Source: Bacteroidales bacterium UBA1184 (GTDB taxonomy: Bacteria > Bacteroidota > Bacteroidia > Bacteroidales > ML635J-15). From it: a stretch of DNA of 31,758 bases. Under the pieces are notes generated by a model that saw only the letters and a list, made by a program, of their open reading frames with translations, had not been told where the DNA came from and searched no databases. The number at the start of each line of letters is the position of its first letter. The stretch's first letter is position 1. Shown one piece after another: positions 7,962 through 16,403 of the stretch. The stretch is from contig DBYO01000014.1 of NCBI GenBank assembly GCA_002310235.1, forward strand, positions 61,717 to 93,474. The letters run 5' to 3'. A program made the position numbers and the translations under genes.

Positions 7962-10900
7962 TTACTGCTTGATAATCTTGTGCTTGTATGTGGCGTCGTC
8001 CGAGCAGATGCTAATTATGTACATGCCGTTTGGTAAACCTTGCAAAGTTAGCATGTTCTGACCGAAGGATAGTTTCCCTTGTGCTATATTTTTGCCACAT
8101 ATGTCGCTAACTATGAATTGTGCTTCGTTGCCATAATAATCTACAATGAAATTGCCATCCGATGGGTTGGGGTATATTCTTGCTGCATTGTCAGCGATGA
8201 GATTGTTGCCTACCAATATTGTGAATACTTCTGCGGTTTCCGATTCACCATGGCTACATACGCTCGATATTGTATAGTAGTTGCCTTCGGGAATGATTGT
8301 CGTGGCGGTGACAAATATGGTGTCGGCAGTGTTGCCTATAAGTTGCCCTGATTCGTAAATGTTGTATGATATTGCGTTTGGCACTGGCGACCATACGATA
8401 GAATCGGTAAAAGTGGAAATATAGCATGTGGCGCCTGCTGGGGCGTCACATTGTTCGTGTAGTATTGTAATGCAGACACTTGTGTCGGTGTATAGGTTTG
8501 CGTTGCAGGCAGGGCGAACCGAGAAGCAGTGTTCTCCATTGGCAAGGTTTGATATTATGATGGTGTCTGTCGAAATTCCGTTTGCAATGAGGTTCCCATT
8601 GTCGTATAGGTTGATGGTCTCAATCTGATATACCTTGTTGCCAGAAATTTTAATATCGTCGATACAAAGGAAATTCTGGTTGCGTGATATGTTGCGTATA
8701 GCCACATGGCGAGCAGAATCTGGGATTATGTATGTTTTGAGAGTCCATTCGTTGGGGTCGGTGGAACCTTTTATGCGGCACGAGTCGATTCTGGTAGTGC
8801 TGCTGTCCGAAATGTAGTACACCTCCATTGTCTCCCAGTAGCTTGGTTTGTTGCTTCCGCGTGCGTAGAACGAAAAATCGAAGTCTCCGCTGAAATGCAG
8901 TTCGGGACTTATAATCCAGTCGTTAGTGCTGTCGGTAGTACTTCTGAAGCTTGCAAGGAATTGGTTGCCGGAGTGTGGGTGTATTTGCGTTAGAAAATTG
9001 CTGCTGTCGGAGTAGGCCATTTCGGGGTTGAATATAATGAAAGCCATTTTTTCACGGTTGTTGGCATAGGTATATCCCGAAATGCCGCCAGTGAGCGAGT
9101 TGTCGGCATCGATGTATGTCCAACCGGCATTGCCCTCCGAATTTATTGTGAACAATGGGTGGGCATCGGTATTGTCAAAATCATCGAAAATGGTGTAATT
9201 TTTCATTGTGCTGGCAGACCAAGTTATTGTACAGCTGTCGTCCGTGTATTCTACATTGAATTCTTCAGGTGGATAACAATCTTGTCCTGTTGCCAAGATA
9301 AGTATTATTTCGTTGCGCATAGTGTCATTGTACTCAATGCTTGCGTTTATTGTGAAAATATGTCCGTATGGTGTTTCTTCCGAAACGGCAATGATAAAAT
9401 CGTTGCAACGTGTTGTGGCAGAGGCTTGCAAGGGTGCTATTAGCGCAGTGTCGGATGTAATGGATATAAATTGGTCGTCGCAGGAGAGGCTTAGCCTGAT
9501 GCTGTTGGATTGAGTGTCGCCGTAGTTGGTGAGGTCGATTGATAGAATTGATTGTTCTCCGCTGTTGAGCGATTGGGGACTATGTGCTGCAATGCCTATC
9601 ATTGGTTCTCCGGCGGGAATTACTGGTATGCTGTCGTAGATTGTTGTGGTGTTGAATGCTGTTACCACAAGCAAGGCTTTGCCTGGGACAAGGTTGTGTC
9701 CAATGTTGGCAATACCTCTCGAGTTTGTGAACCCGCGGTAGTAGTTGCCGTTTTGCGACAGGCATACAAGTGCGTTTTTCACAGCTGTTCCGTTGGCGGT
9801 AATAGTAGTTGAGAAAGTAGAACTTTCTATTGTCGTTTTTTGAGACGATTCTATCTTTTGTGACACATCGGTTCTTAGTTGTAGCGATGCGTCTCCGAAA
9901 CTTGTCCAGGTTTTTACGGTTTCGATGTCGCTTTGCTGTGCCGATTCGCATAGCATGAGATAGAATGCATTAACGACGATTGATCCCCAGTGTGTGCGTT
10001 GTTCGTTGGTGCTAAGTCCGTTGCTTGTCGTATCGTTGTCGTAATTGTAACCACCTGTGAGAATGTCGTAGAAATAGTCCTGTCCGCGCATTGGTGGATT
10101 CCACGGTTGGTTTATGCTCGACATGAGGGTTGTAACGGCTCCGCCATGTCTTGCGTTAAGCCATTTCTCGGCAAAGCAGTCGCTGCTGTGGAAAGCACCG
10201 TTTCGGCATGCTACCGATACGACAAACGGAAGTTTGTCGCCGTTGCTGCTGTTTGTTACGCTTGCCGAACCGTATCCGCCTGTGAGCCAGTACGAACCGC
10301 TTCCATGTCCGCAGTATGCAATAGACGAGGCTCCGAGGTTTATGCTTGTATTCAAGACATTCGACGATGTGCTGCTTTCTGTGTCGTAGTGTTGCGAGTG
10401 AATTTCGTAGCTGTTTTGTGATAGTCTGTTGTTGTATATTTTCGACACATGTTCGTAGTCGAGTTCTCCATCATCGCCAGGACCTTCGGCAGAGCCGATG
10501 CCTATGAATCTGTTGCGCCAATCGCGGTTGTTGTTGGGATTTTTCTCGTAGTTGATGCTTTTCTGTATCTGTATTGAAAGTTCCTCTTCGTTGGAACACG
10601 AGAAACGGCCTATTGCGATGTCGGGATAGTCGTCGGCGCCAGCTACGCAGCCAAGAGCTGGGTCGGTGGGGCAGTCGTAGCATGTTTCGGATCCTAAAGT
10701 GTTGGATTGTATGTCGTTCCAGTTGCCAACAAGCTGGACATATAGCAGGTTGTGGTTCTGGCTGTAGGCCTGTGCGATTTTAGATGTGACATTTTCTGCC
10801 GAATCGCAGTGCAAAATGCTTACGTTATATCCCATTGCGCGTTTCCATGTTATGTATGGTGCAAGTGCTGAGTCGTATTTTTCGGGTGTGAGCACAAGAA

Positions 10901-11501
10901 TGTCGCCGAAATCGTAGCTTGCCAGCGGTGTGTTTGCTCTTATTGCGCTTGTTTCCACTATTATGCTTATCCTGTCGTAAATGCGTAAGGTTTGTGTGGA
11001 AGCATTGTATTGAAAAGGGAAAATTCGTATGTTTGCTTGTTTTATATCCCGGAACATGAACGGATTTTCGGCAACGGCGATTTCCGTTGGAAAGAAATCT
11101 CCATTGAGCGATTCTGCTGCAATGAAGTATGGAATCTCGTCGGGATTCTGGCTGCGGAAAATTGTCCCTCGCGATGGTATAAGTGGATTTTCAAGCACTG
11201 TGTCGTGGTAGCTTGCCAATTCGACGATAGGAGTATGCTTGGTTTCGTTTCCAACATTGATAGTCGCACTTGCAAATGGAAGTTCAGCCCATCCGCTTTT
11301 TTCTATTTTTGCCGAACTGCCTGCGTTTATTGTCGAAAAAGTGCCTTGCGGTGTCGATTTTTGTTCTATAGAGTAGCTATCAAGCAAAAAATCTATTGTG
11401 CAGTAGTTTTTATCGTAAGAGTATGAAACGTGAAATGTCTGCGAATTTGCCGACAGCAGAGCCATTGCTACAGATAATATTGTGAGCAAAATCCGTTTCA
11501 T
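7962..11501 (-). CDS. Gingipain-like C25 cysteine protease with adhesin domain and T9SS sorting domain
   Basis: 1179 residues. A signal peptide (1-20, ending ANSQ) is followed by a propeptide-like region to about 190. The C25 catalytic domain spans about 198-545, with His399 in AYCGHGS and Cys432 in VSVACRNG; their 33-residue spacing equals that of gingipain RgpB (His211/Cys244). The rest includes an Ig-like domain (about 555-640), a second beta-sandwich (645-745), an FN3-like piece, a cleaved-adhesin-like domain (about 770-955, beginning YTIFDDFDNTDAHPLF), another FN3-like region and a type A T9SS C-terminal domain (1103-1179, ARIYPNPSDGNF). It should therefore be exported by Sec and carried to the cell surface by T9SS. 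Specificity (Arg, Lys or other) cannot be told from sequence. A perfect -7 box lies 28 bases upstream. The MATE gene follows by 6 bases. Confidence 0.9.
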   Translation of the reverse strand: MKRILLTILSVAMALLSANSQTFHVSYSYDKNYCTIDFLLDSYSIEQKSTPQGTFSTINAGSSAKIEKSGWAELPFASATINVGNETKHTPIVELASYHDTVLENPLIPSRGTIFRSQNPDEIPYFIAAESLNGDFFPTEIAVAENPFMFRDIKQANIRIFPFQYNASTQTLRIYDRISIIVETSAIRANTPLASYDFGDILVLTPEKYDSALAPYITWKRAMGYNVSILHCDSAENVTSKIAQAYSQNHNLLYVQLVGNWNDIQSNTLGSETCYDCPTDPALGCVAGADDYPDIAIGRFSCSNEEELSIQIQKSINYEKNPNNNRDWRNRFIGIGSAEGPGDDGELDYEHVSKIYNNRLSQNSYEIHSQHYDTESSTSSNVLNTSINLGASSIAYCGHGSGSYWLTGGYGSASVTNSSNGDKLPFVVSVACRNGAFHSSDCFAEKWLNARHGGAVTTLMSSINQPWNPPMRGQDYFYDILTGGYNYDNDTTSNGLSTNEQRTHWGSIVVNAFYLMLCESAQQSDIETVKTWTSFGDASLQLRTDVSQKIESSQKTTIESSTFSTTITANGTAVKNALVCLSQNGNYYRGFTNSRGIANIGHNLVPGKALLVVTAFNTTTIYDSIPVIPAGEPMIGIAAHSPQSLNSGEQSILSIDLTNYGDTQSNSIRLSLSCDDQFISITSDTALIAPLQASATTRCNDFIIAVSEETPYGHIFTINASIEYNDTMRNEIILILATGQDCYPPEEFNVEYTDDSCTITWSASTMKNYTIFDDFDNTDAHPLFTINSEGNAGWTYIDADNSLTGGISGYTYANNREKMAFIIFNPEMAYSDSSNFLTQIHPHSGNQFLASFRSTTDSTNDWIISPELHFSGDFDFSFYARGSNKPSYWETMEVYYISDSSTTRIDSCRIKGSTDPNEWTLKTYIIPDSARHVAIRNISRNQNFLCIDDIKISGNKVYQIETINLYDNGNLIANGISTDTIIISNLANGEHCFSVRPACNANLYTDTSVCITILHEQCDAPAGATCYISTFTDSIVWSPVPNAISYNIYESGQLIGNTADTIFVTATTIIPEGNYYTISSVCSHGESETAEVFTILVGNNLIADNAARIYPNPSDGNFIVDYYGNEAQFIVSDICGKNIAQGKLSFGQNMLTLQGLPNGMYIISICSDDATYKHKIIKQ

Positions 11502-11529
11502 TTCGTTAGTGTTTCAATTATCGAGAGCG

Positions 11530-11537
11530 CAAAGATA
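11530..11537 (-). promoter_or_regulatory. -7 promoter box for the C25 protease gene
   Basis: The minus strand reads TATCTTTG, a perfect TAnnTTTG, 28 bases before the ATG. No clear -33 TTTG at standard spacing. Confidence 0.55.
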
Positions 11538-11580
11538 AAAACATTTTGTGAAGTAACTGTATATTTAGATGTGTACATAA

Positions 11581-11608
11581 AAAAAAGGACTGCGAACAGT
11601 CCTTTTTT
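11581..11608 (-). terminator. Intrinsic terminator after the acidic lipoprotein gene
   Basis: A perfect 11-bp stem (11581-11591 with 11598-11608), loop gcgaac, flanked by A and T runs so that it could work in both directions. It lies 20 bases after the stop of the lipoprotein gene at 11628-12101 and separates it from the C25 protease promoter. Confidence 0.85.
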
Positions 11609-11627
11609 TGTTTGAATCGGACAAAGA

Positions 11628-12101
11628 TTAGTTCTTCTTTCCGATGCCTAATTTGTTAGCTGCGTCCTTACCAGCGTTTACAGCATCCTTTGTTCCTTCT
11701 GCAGTTTTCTTTGCGAGCTTTTCAGAAGCAACAACCATTCTCTGGTTCAAAGCTTTGAAACGAGCCAACTGTGCGTCGTTAAGATCATCTTCTTTAATCT
11801 TAGCCTTTGCAGCTTCAGCATTTGTCTTTACTTCCTTAGCCTTGTTGATACCACCGTTTTCTACATATTCTTCGTAGCTCTTAACGAACTTTTCGTATTC
11901 GTCGAGGTATTCGTCGAAGTTAACGGTGTTGGTTGTAGTTGCAGCAGCAGCTTCTGCAGCTGGTTCTTCTGCAACTTCTTCTTCAACAGTTGCTTCTGCG
12001 TTCTGATCTTCTTCGGTTGCTTCTGCTGGCTTGTCATTGCAGGATACAGCCATAAGTGCTACGAATAATGCACTTGCCAAAAATACTAATGTCTTTTTCA
12101 T
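11628..12101 (-). CDS. Small acidic lipoprotein of unknown function
   Basis: 157 residues. A lipoprotein signal (MKKTLVFLASALFVALMAVS, Cys21) is followed by a disordered Glu/Ala-rich linker (about 25-60). A helical region then follows, rich in Tyr, Glu and Lys (FDEYLDEYEKFVKSYEEYV, then Lys/Ala-rich repeats to the end), with heptad-like spacing that suggests a coiled coil or helical bundle. I do not recognise a named family with certainty; similar small helical lipoproteins occur in Bacteroidales. It has its own -7 box and its own terminator, so it is a single-gene unit. Its leader resembles those of the two lipoproteins next to it, but the mature part is unrelated. Confidence 0.75.
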   Translation of the reverse strand: MKKTLVFLASALFVALMAVSCNDKPAEATEEDQNAEATVEEEVAEEPAAEAAAATTTNTVNFDEYLDEYEKFVKSYEEYVENGGINKAKEVKTNAEAAKAKIKEDDLNDAQLARFKALNQRMVVASEKLAKKTAEGTKDAVNAGKDAANKLGIGKKN

Positions 12102-12131
12102 TTTTAATTATAATATTAAATTTAACTATCG

Positions 12132-12139
12132 CAAATATA
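12132..12139 (-). promoter_or_regulatory. -7 promoter box for the acidic lipoprotein gene
   Basis: The minus strand reads TATATTTG, a perfect TAnnTTTG, 30 bases before the ATG, in a very A+T-rich stretch. Confidence 0.55.
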
Positions 12140-12218
12140 ATGCATATTTTAAAATGTGTGCTTTTTTTTTAATTTTTTTTCAAATTATTTATATGGTTGC
12201 GAAAATCATTAAGTTAAC

Positions 12219-12245
12219 AAAAAAGCCTCCGTTGGGAGGCTTTTT
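12219..12245 (-). terminator. Intrinsic terminator after the two-gene lipoprotein operon
   Basis: Stem gcctcc/ggaggc (12225-12230 with 12235-12240) with loop gttg, extended by A and T runs on both sides. It is 19 bases after the stop of the gene at 12265. Confidence 0.85.
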
Positions 12246-12264
12246 GTGTTGAGCTTTTTTGCAA

Positions 12265-12687
12265 TTATTCTGCTTCTTGCCATTTGTATTCCATTGGAAA
12301 ACCAGCTTCGGTGAGAGTAAGTTTATTGCCCTTGATCTTGAACGTCATGTTAGAAGTTGTTGTCCAGCTGTCACCTTTTACTACCAATTTCATGTTTTCG
12401 CCATCGATGGTGTATTCGCCAGTTTCGTCGGTATCGAAATCAGGATCGTTGCCCTTTCTGATGTGTCTGAAACTACCGTCTTCCTTAAACTGGTAAGTCG
12501 TTTTGCTTCCCCAGTCGTCGTTTATCCAGGATCCTTCGGTAAGAGCTCTGTCAACTTCTGGTTCTTCTTCAACAACAGCTTCTTCAATCAATGAATCAAT
12601 AGCGTCGTCGGTTACTTCTGCGTTTTTGCTAGTGCATGCAAAAGCCATCATGGCTGCGAATAATGCGATTGCTAATGTCTTTTTCAT
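12265..12687 (-). CDS. Lipocalin-like small lipoprotein, paralog A
   Basis: 140 residues. A lipoprotein signal ends at Cys18 (MKKTLAIALFAAMMAFAC), then an acidic linker (about 22-45). A small beta-rich domain follows, with alternating strands: LTEGSWINDDWG, TTYQFKEDGSF, GEYTIDGENMKLVV, MTFKIKGNKLTLTEAGF, and an end of MEYKWQEAE. The pattern resembles the lipocalin-like domains common in Bacteroidetes lipoproteins. It is clearly related to the next gene upstream (LTxGxW, TYQF, KIxGNxLxL, YKWxE) and starts 11 bases after that gene ends, so the pair is one operon. No function can be assigned. Confidence 0.8.
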   Translation of the reverse strand: MKKTLAIALFAAMMAFACTSKNAEVTDDAIDSLIEEAVVEEEPEVDRALTEGSWINDDWGSKTTYQFKEDGSFRHIRKGNDPDFDTDETGEYTIDGENMKLVVKGDSWTTTSNMTFKIKGNKLTLTEAGFPMEYKWQEAE

Positions 12688-12698
12688 AGTTTTTTAAT

Positions 12699-13064
12699 TT
12701 ATTTGCGTTCTTCCCATTTGTAAGTCATATCGCTCAAGCCAAAGAAACCACCTTTAAGGTTAAGTTCGTTACCTGTGATCTTGTATGCGTATTTGTCTGG
12801 ACCCAAGTCGAAGATAGCGTCTGAAACCTGTTTGATGAATATTGAATCGCCAACAATCTCGTATGTGAAATCGTAGCTGTTATCTTCTCCAGCAGATGAA
12901 ATATACTTTCCTGTCATGTCATCGTTGAACTGATAGGTGTTTACATCGCCGAAGAAGTCAATACTCCACTGTCCGCTTGTTAAAGTTTTAGGTTCGCTCT
13001 TGCATGATGAGAGCATTACCAAAGCGAAAATTACGCTTGCCATTAATAATAAAGTCTTTCTCAT
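12699..13064 (-). CDS. Lipocalin-like small lipoprotein, paralog B
   Basis: 121 residues with a lipoprotein signal ending at Cys21 (MRKTLLLMASVIFALVMLSS-C). The mature domain follows directly without the acidic linker of its paralog: LTSGQWSIDFFG, NTYQFNDDMTGKYI, YEIVGDSIFIKQV, YAYKITGNELNLKGGFFG and an end of MTYKWEERK. It is first in a two-gene operon and has a perfect -7 box 26 bases upstream. The fold is probably lipocalin-like; function is unknown. The pair most likely arose by tandem duplication followed by divergence. Confidence 0.8.
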   Translation of the reverse strand: MRKTLLLMASVIFALVMLSSCKSEPKTLTSGQWSIDFFGDVNTYQFNDDMTGKYISSAGEDNSYDFTYEIVGDSIFIKQVSDAIFDLGPDKYAYKITGNELNLKGGFFGLSDMTYKWEERK

Positions 13065-13090
13065 ACCACTTAAATTTAATGTTAATACTG

Positions 13091-13098
13091 CAAAAATA
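13091..13098 (-). promoter_or_regulatory. -7 promoter box for the paired lipoprotein operon
   Basis: The minus strand reads TATTTTTG, a perfect TAnnTTTG, 26 bases before the ATG at 13064. Confidence 0.55.
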
Positions 13099-13163
13099 AT
13101 ATTTTTTTAGTTGGTGCGTTCTTTTTATTTTTATTCAAAAAAATAATAGATAAGTGTTGGTTA

Positions 13164-14840
13164 TCAGTATGATACTTCTTTTTTGAATCCGATGCCGTTG
13201 CTATAATGTCCAGAAACTACAATTTTTCTTCCGCTTTTTGAAGGAAGGAATATGATTTTTGCTTGTCGTCCATTGCTGTCGAGGATGATACCGCTTTCTA
13301 CTTTCCAGTAAATATCGCTTGTGTTGCCGCCTTGGATTTTGTAGCAAAGTGGGTCGGATTTGTCACGCTCGATGTTTATGGGGGCGGGGATGAGTTCCTC
13401 TACGAAAAATGCTGTCACCGAATCCTGTATGAAAAAGAAATACGGAACTAGATTGTTGTTCTTGTCAACATGTAGGCTGTGTCCGCCACCAGGATAGGTG
13501 AAGAGTTTGCTTCTGTTGCCTTTGTTTTTTGCCATTTTGTCAACTAATGATGAGCCGTACATTTTGTTGGTTAGTGCTTTGTTGAGCGGCATAGAGAACA
13601 TGCTTTTTACCGACTTTGCATCGCTACTATTGTCGTTGCGTAGTGCTATTTTTATTGGGTCGAGCACATCGTTGAACGGGTAGTCGTAGCCGTAAGGCAC
13701 TATATTGTCGGCGTCGCCGTGGAACGATATTATGGAAGTCTTGGCGTTACCTATCATGTTGATGTCATGTACTGCGCCCCACATGTTTGCAACTGCCAGA
13801 ATGTTGAACTTTTCCTTGTATTGCGGTGATACAGATTCGATGTCGCCTAGGTCGTCTTTAAACAGACCTCCTTTTGTCGATTTCGGTCGATTTTGGTTGC
13901 GCATGAAGGCCAGGTTGAGCGATGTTATTGCGCCTGCGCTTGTTCCGCCAGCAAATATCCATTTAGTGTTTATGCGATATTTGCCAGCATTGTGGACCAT
14001 ATATCGCATTGCTGCGTGTGCGTCCTGTGCGGCGCGGTAGCCGGCGCAGTCGATTTGGTCGGCGCTGGGTAAAAATCCCATGCGGTAGTTGATGGATGCA
14101 ACCACAAACCCCATTGCTGCGAAATGCATGCTCCATTTTACGTATGCCTCCGAGGCTTTGTCGCCGTTGAAGAAGGCTCCCCCGTGTATAAGCATTATAA
14201 GTGGGCGCAATTTACTAGTGTCGTCTTTGGGCAAGTAAATGTCCATTTTCAGGTCGATATCGCGTGGCGAAAGGTTGTATTTCATTAGTTCGCCAAGTTT
14301 GTCGCAATAGGCTTTGGCAAAAGTTTCGTTTTTGTCGGGGTTGTAGCTCCAGAAACCTTTGGCATTTCCGTAAACAACATCCTTTATTATCTCGACTTTG
14401 TATTTCTCTTTCTGAAATTGCGATTCTACATCCTTGTAAGCGGGACTTTTGTATTTGCAGAAGCAGAATGGATGTTTTTCTTTGCCCAAGGTGTATTCGC
14501 CGGTTATACTGTCGGTGCTGATTTTGTCGGGATAGGCTTTTATCGGCAGTTCTATATCGTTTACAGTGACGAGGCATTTTTTGTGACCGACTTTTATCGA
14601 CAGGCGTTTTTCTTCGGCTATTGGAGAATGTTCTACCTTGTAGCTACGCCCAATGATGTAGTTGTCGCAAATGGAGTCGAACTTGATGATATGTGTGCCG
14701 TATTCACTGTTACCTATATAATAATAGTTTGTCGAAAGTGCTGATATGTCAATTTTTTCGCATCCTGTGTATGTGAATGCAATTGCTGCAAGTATAAGAA
14801 TTGCAATTAGTAGTCTTATCTTACCCGATATATTGTTCAT
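13164..14840 (-). CDS. Lipoprotein alpha/beta hydrolase (carboxylesterase-like)
   Basis: 558 residues. The signal region ends in a plausible lipobox (TYTGC, Cys27). Residues 30-180 are an N-terminal beta-rich region I do not recognise. The hydrolase domain covers about 185-485: oxyanion-hole HGGAFF (219-224), nucleophile Ser301 in GGTSAGA, likely acid Asp378 in FHGDADNIVP and His454 in GGGHSLH, which makes a complete triad in the right order. The HGG motif and layout fit the carboxylesterase/BD-FAE group. A short C-terminal module (about 490-558) looks like an Ig-like fold (KVESGIILDSNGRQAKIIF, then GRKIVVSGHYSNGIGF). It probably hydrolyses esters at the envelope; the substrate is unknown. 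It is a single gene with its own -7 box. Confidence 0.85.
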   Translation of the reverse strand: MNNISGKIRLLIAILILAAIAFTYTGCEKIDISALSTNYYYIGNSEYGTHIIKFDSICDNYIIGRSYKVEHSPIAEEKRLSIKVGHKKCLVTVNDIELPIKAYPDKISTDSITGEYTLGKEKHPFCFCKYKSPAYKDVESQFQKEKYKVEIIKDVVYGNAKGFWSYNPDKNETFAKAYCDKLGELMKYNLSPRDIDLKMDIYLPKDDTSKLRPLIMLIHGGAFFNGDKASEAYVKWSMHFAAMGFVVASINYRMGFLPSADQIDCAGYRAAQDAHAAMRYMVHNAGKYRINTKWIFAGGTSAGAITSLNLAFMRNQNRPKSTKGGLFKDDLGDIESVSPQYKEKFNILAVANMWGAVHDINMIGNAKTSIISFHGDADNIVPYGYDYPFNDVLDPIKIALRNDNSSDAKSVKSMFSMPLNKALTNKMYGSSLVDKMAKNKGNRSKLFTYPGGGHSLHVDKNNNLVPYFFFIQDSVTAFFVEELIPAPINIERDKSDPLCYKIQGGNTSDIYWKVESGIILDSNGRQAKIIFLPSKSGRKIVVSGHYSNGIGFKKEVSY

Positions 14841-14854
14841 GCTTTACTTTTTTG

Positions 14855-14862
14855 CAAAAATA
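14855..14862 (-). promoter_or_regulatory. -7 promoter box for the lipoprotein hydrolase
   Basis: The minus strand reads TATTTTTG, a perfect TAnnTTTG. Only 14 bases separate it from the ATG, implying a leader of roughly ten bases. Confidence 0.5.
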
Positions 14863-14973
14863 CAATTTTATTTACGATTTACGATTGATTGAATTTTTAA
14901 ACCCTTGAACTATCGTAACCCATATCAAGCAATCAGAAACAAATCTTTGTCCCTTTGATTTCAGAAAATCCAT

Positions 14974-14981
14974 TATTTTTG
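14974..14981 (+). promoter_or_regulatory. -7 promoter box for the plus-strand MATE gene
   Basis: TATTTTTG, a perfect TAnnTTTG, 22 bases before the TTG start. A TTTG at 14954-14957 is 16 bases upstream, slightly closer than the usual -33 spacing. Confidence 0.55.
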
Positions 14982-15003
14982 CGCTCCGAAAAAATGAATT
15001 GAC

Positions 15004-16377
15004 TTGGAACAGAACGATAGAACTAAAGAGCTTGAAACCAGGGATATCCGTCAGCTATTGTGGATATATGCGCTTCCTGCTGTCATAAGTCAGGTTATAG
15101 CATCGCTCTACAATATTGCCGACAGAATATTTATTGGTCAGGGTGTAGGACCGCTTGCAATAGCCGGACTTGCCATTACCATGCCGATAATGAACTTGAT
15201 TCATGCTTTCGGTTCGTTGGTGGGCGTGGGTTCGTCGGCACGAATGTCGATTGTGCTTGGTAAGAAGGATATTAACTGGGCGGAGAAGATTCTTGGCAAT
15301 AGCACTATCTTTACCTTCATGCTTGGTGCCCTGTTCGTTTCGTTCGGCTATATATTCATGAACGACATCCTGATGTTGTTCGGTGCTACCGACGATACGG
15401 TGGCGTATGCTAAAGAATACATGTACATCGTTTTGCCTGGAATGTTCTGCACAACATTGACATTCAACCTCACGGGTCTTATTCGAGCATCGGGCTATCC
15501 GATAAAGTCGATGCTTATACTTGCCGGAGGTGCAATCCTGAATGTCATACTCGACCCGATATTCATTTTCGGACTTGATTGGGGTATAGCTGGTGCTGCA
15601 TGGGCAACAACAATCTCGATGGCAGCTACTGGAATAATTTCGATTTTACACTTTGTAAAGCCGAGTTCGTTCATTCGATTCAAGAAACATTGCTGGGCGG
15701 TAAAAGGATATATATTCAGGAATATCACAATGATAGGCCTAAGTCCATTCTTGATGAACATAACTGCTGCAGGCGTTGTGGCGCTGCTCAATGCTCAGCT
15801 TTTACGCTACGGTGGCGACTACGCTGTAGGCGCGTACGGAATTGTGAATACCTTTGCAATGCTTACCGTGCTGTTGATACTAGGTGTATGCCAGGGCATG
15901 CAGCCTATTGCCGGTTACAACTATGGCGCGGGGCATCCCGACAGACTTAAATCGGTGTATGTTCTTACCATGAAGGTGTGTGTGCTTATGGGCATACTGG
16001 CAAGCGCGCTTGCTTGCGCTATCCCGCGGTATCTTGTGCGTGCATTTACAGGCGACGACGAACTTATCGATATTGCAATTCCAGCCACACGCTTCATTAT
16101 GGTGATGTTTCCGCTAATCGCATTTACCATTGTGAATTCCAACTTCTTCCAGTCTATCGATAAGCCGTGGATTGCAATAGTGACAAGTCTTTCGCGTCAG
16201 TTGCTGTTCTTGTTGCCGATGTGCTACATTGTGCCGTTAATTTTCGAAAGTGCAGGCGGTGTCGGACTTCATGGAATTTGGGCGTCGTGTACAATTTCCG
16301 ACGTGATGGGTGCTAGCTTAGCTGCAATATTCCTGTATGCACAACGTAAGGTGTTTAAGGAAGTTCAGAAGGTGTGA
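15004..16377 (+). CDS. MATE family efflux transporter (second, MepA-like)
   Basis: 457 residues with about 12 membrane helices. The N-terminus (TRDIRQLLWIYALPAVISQV, then SLYNIADRIFIGQGVG) and YNYGAGHPDRLKSVY motif are typical of the MepA-like branch of MATE antiporters. The start is TTG at 15004: an in-frame stop at 14995-14997 leaves only a rare ATT or this TTG before the conserved region. The nearest ATG (14994) is in another frame and reads Met-Asn-stop. The gene is alone on the plus strand, convergent with umuC 26 bases downstream, with no obvious hairpin in between. Substrate unknown. Confidence 0.9.
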   Translation: MEQNDRTKELETRDIRQLLWIYALPAVISQVIASLYNIADRIFIGQGVGPLAIAGLAITMPIMNLIHAFGSLVGVGSSARMSIVLGKKDINWAEKILGNSTIFTFMLGALFVSFGYIFMNDILMLFGATDDTVAYAKEYMYIVLPGMFCTTLTFNLTGLIRASGYPIKSMLILAGGAILNVILDPIFIFGLDWGIAGAAWATTISMAATGIISILHFVKPSSFIRFKKHCWAVKGYIFRNITMIGLSPFLMNITAAGVVALLNAQLLRYGGDYAVGAYGIVNTFAMLTVLLILGVCQGMQPIAGYNYGAGHPDRLKSVYVLTMKVCVLMGILASALACAIPRYLVRAFTGDDELIDIAIPATRFIMVMFPLIAFTIVNSNFFQSIDKPWIAIVTSLSRQLLFLLPMCYIVPLIFESAGGVGLHGIWASCTISDVMGASLAAIFLYAQRKVFKEVQKV

Positions 16378-16403
16378 GGATGCTGATTTGATAATTTGAA
16401 GAT

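Noticed and set aside
11940..12010. gcagcagcagc-like microsatellite and Glu-rich tract
   Set aside because: It is inside the coding frame of the acidic lipoprotein and encodes an Ala/Glu linker; no sign of a regulatory repeat.
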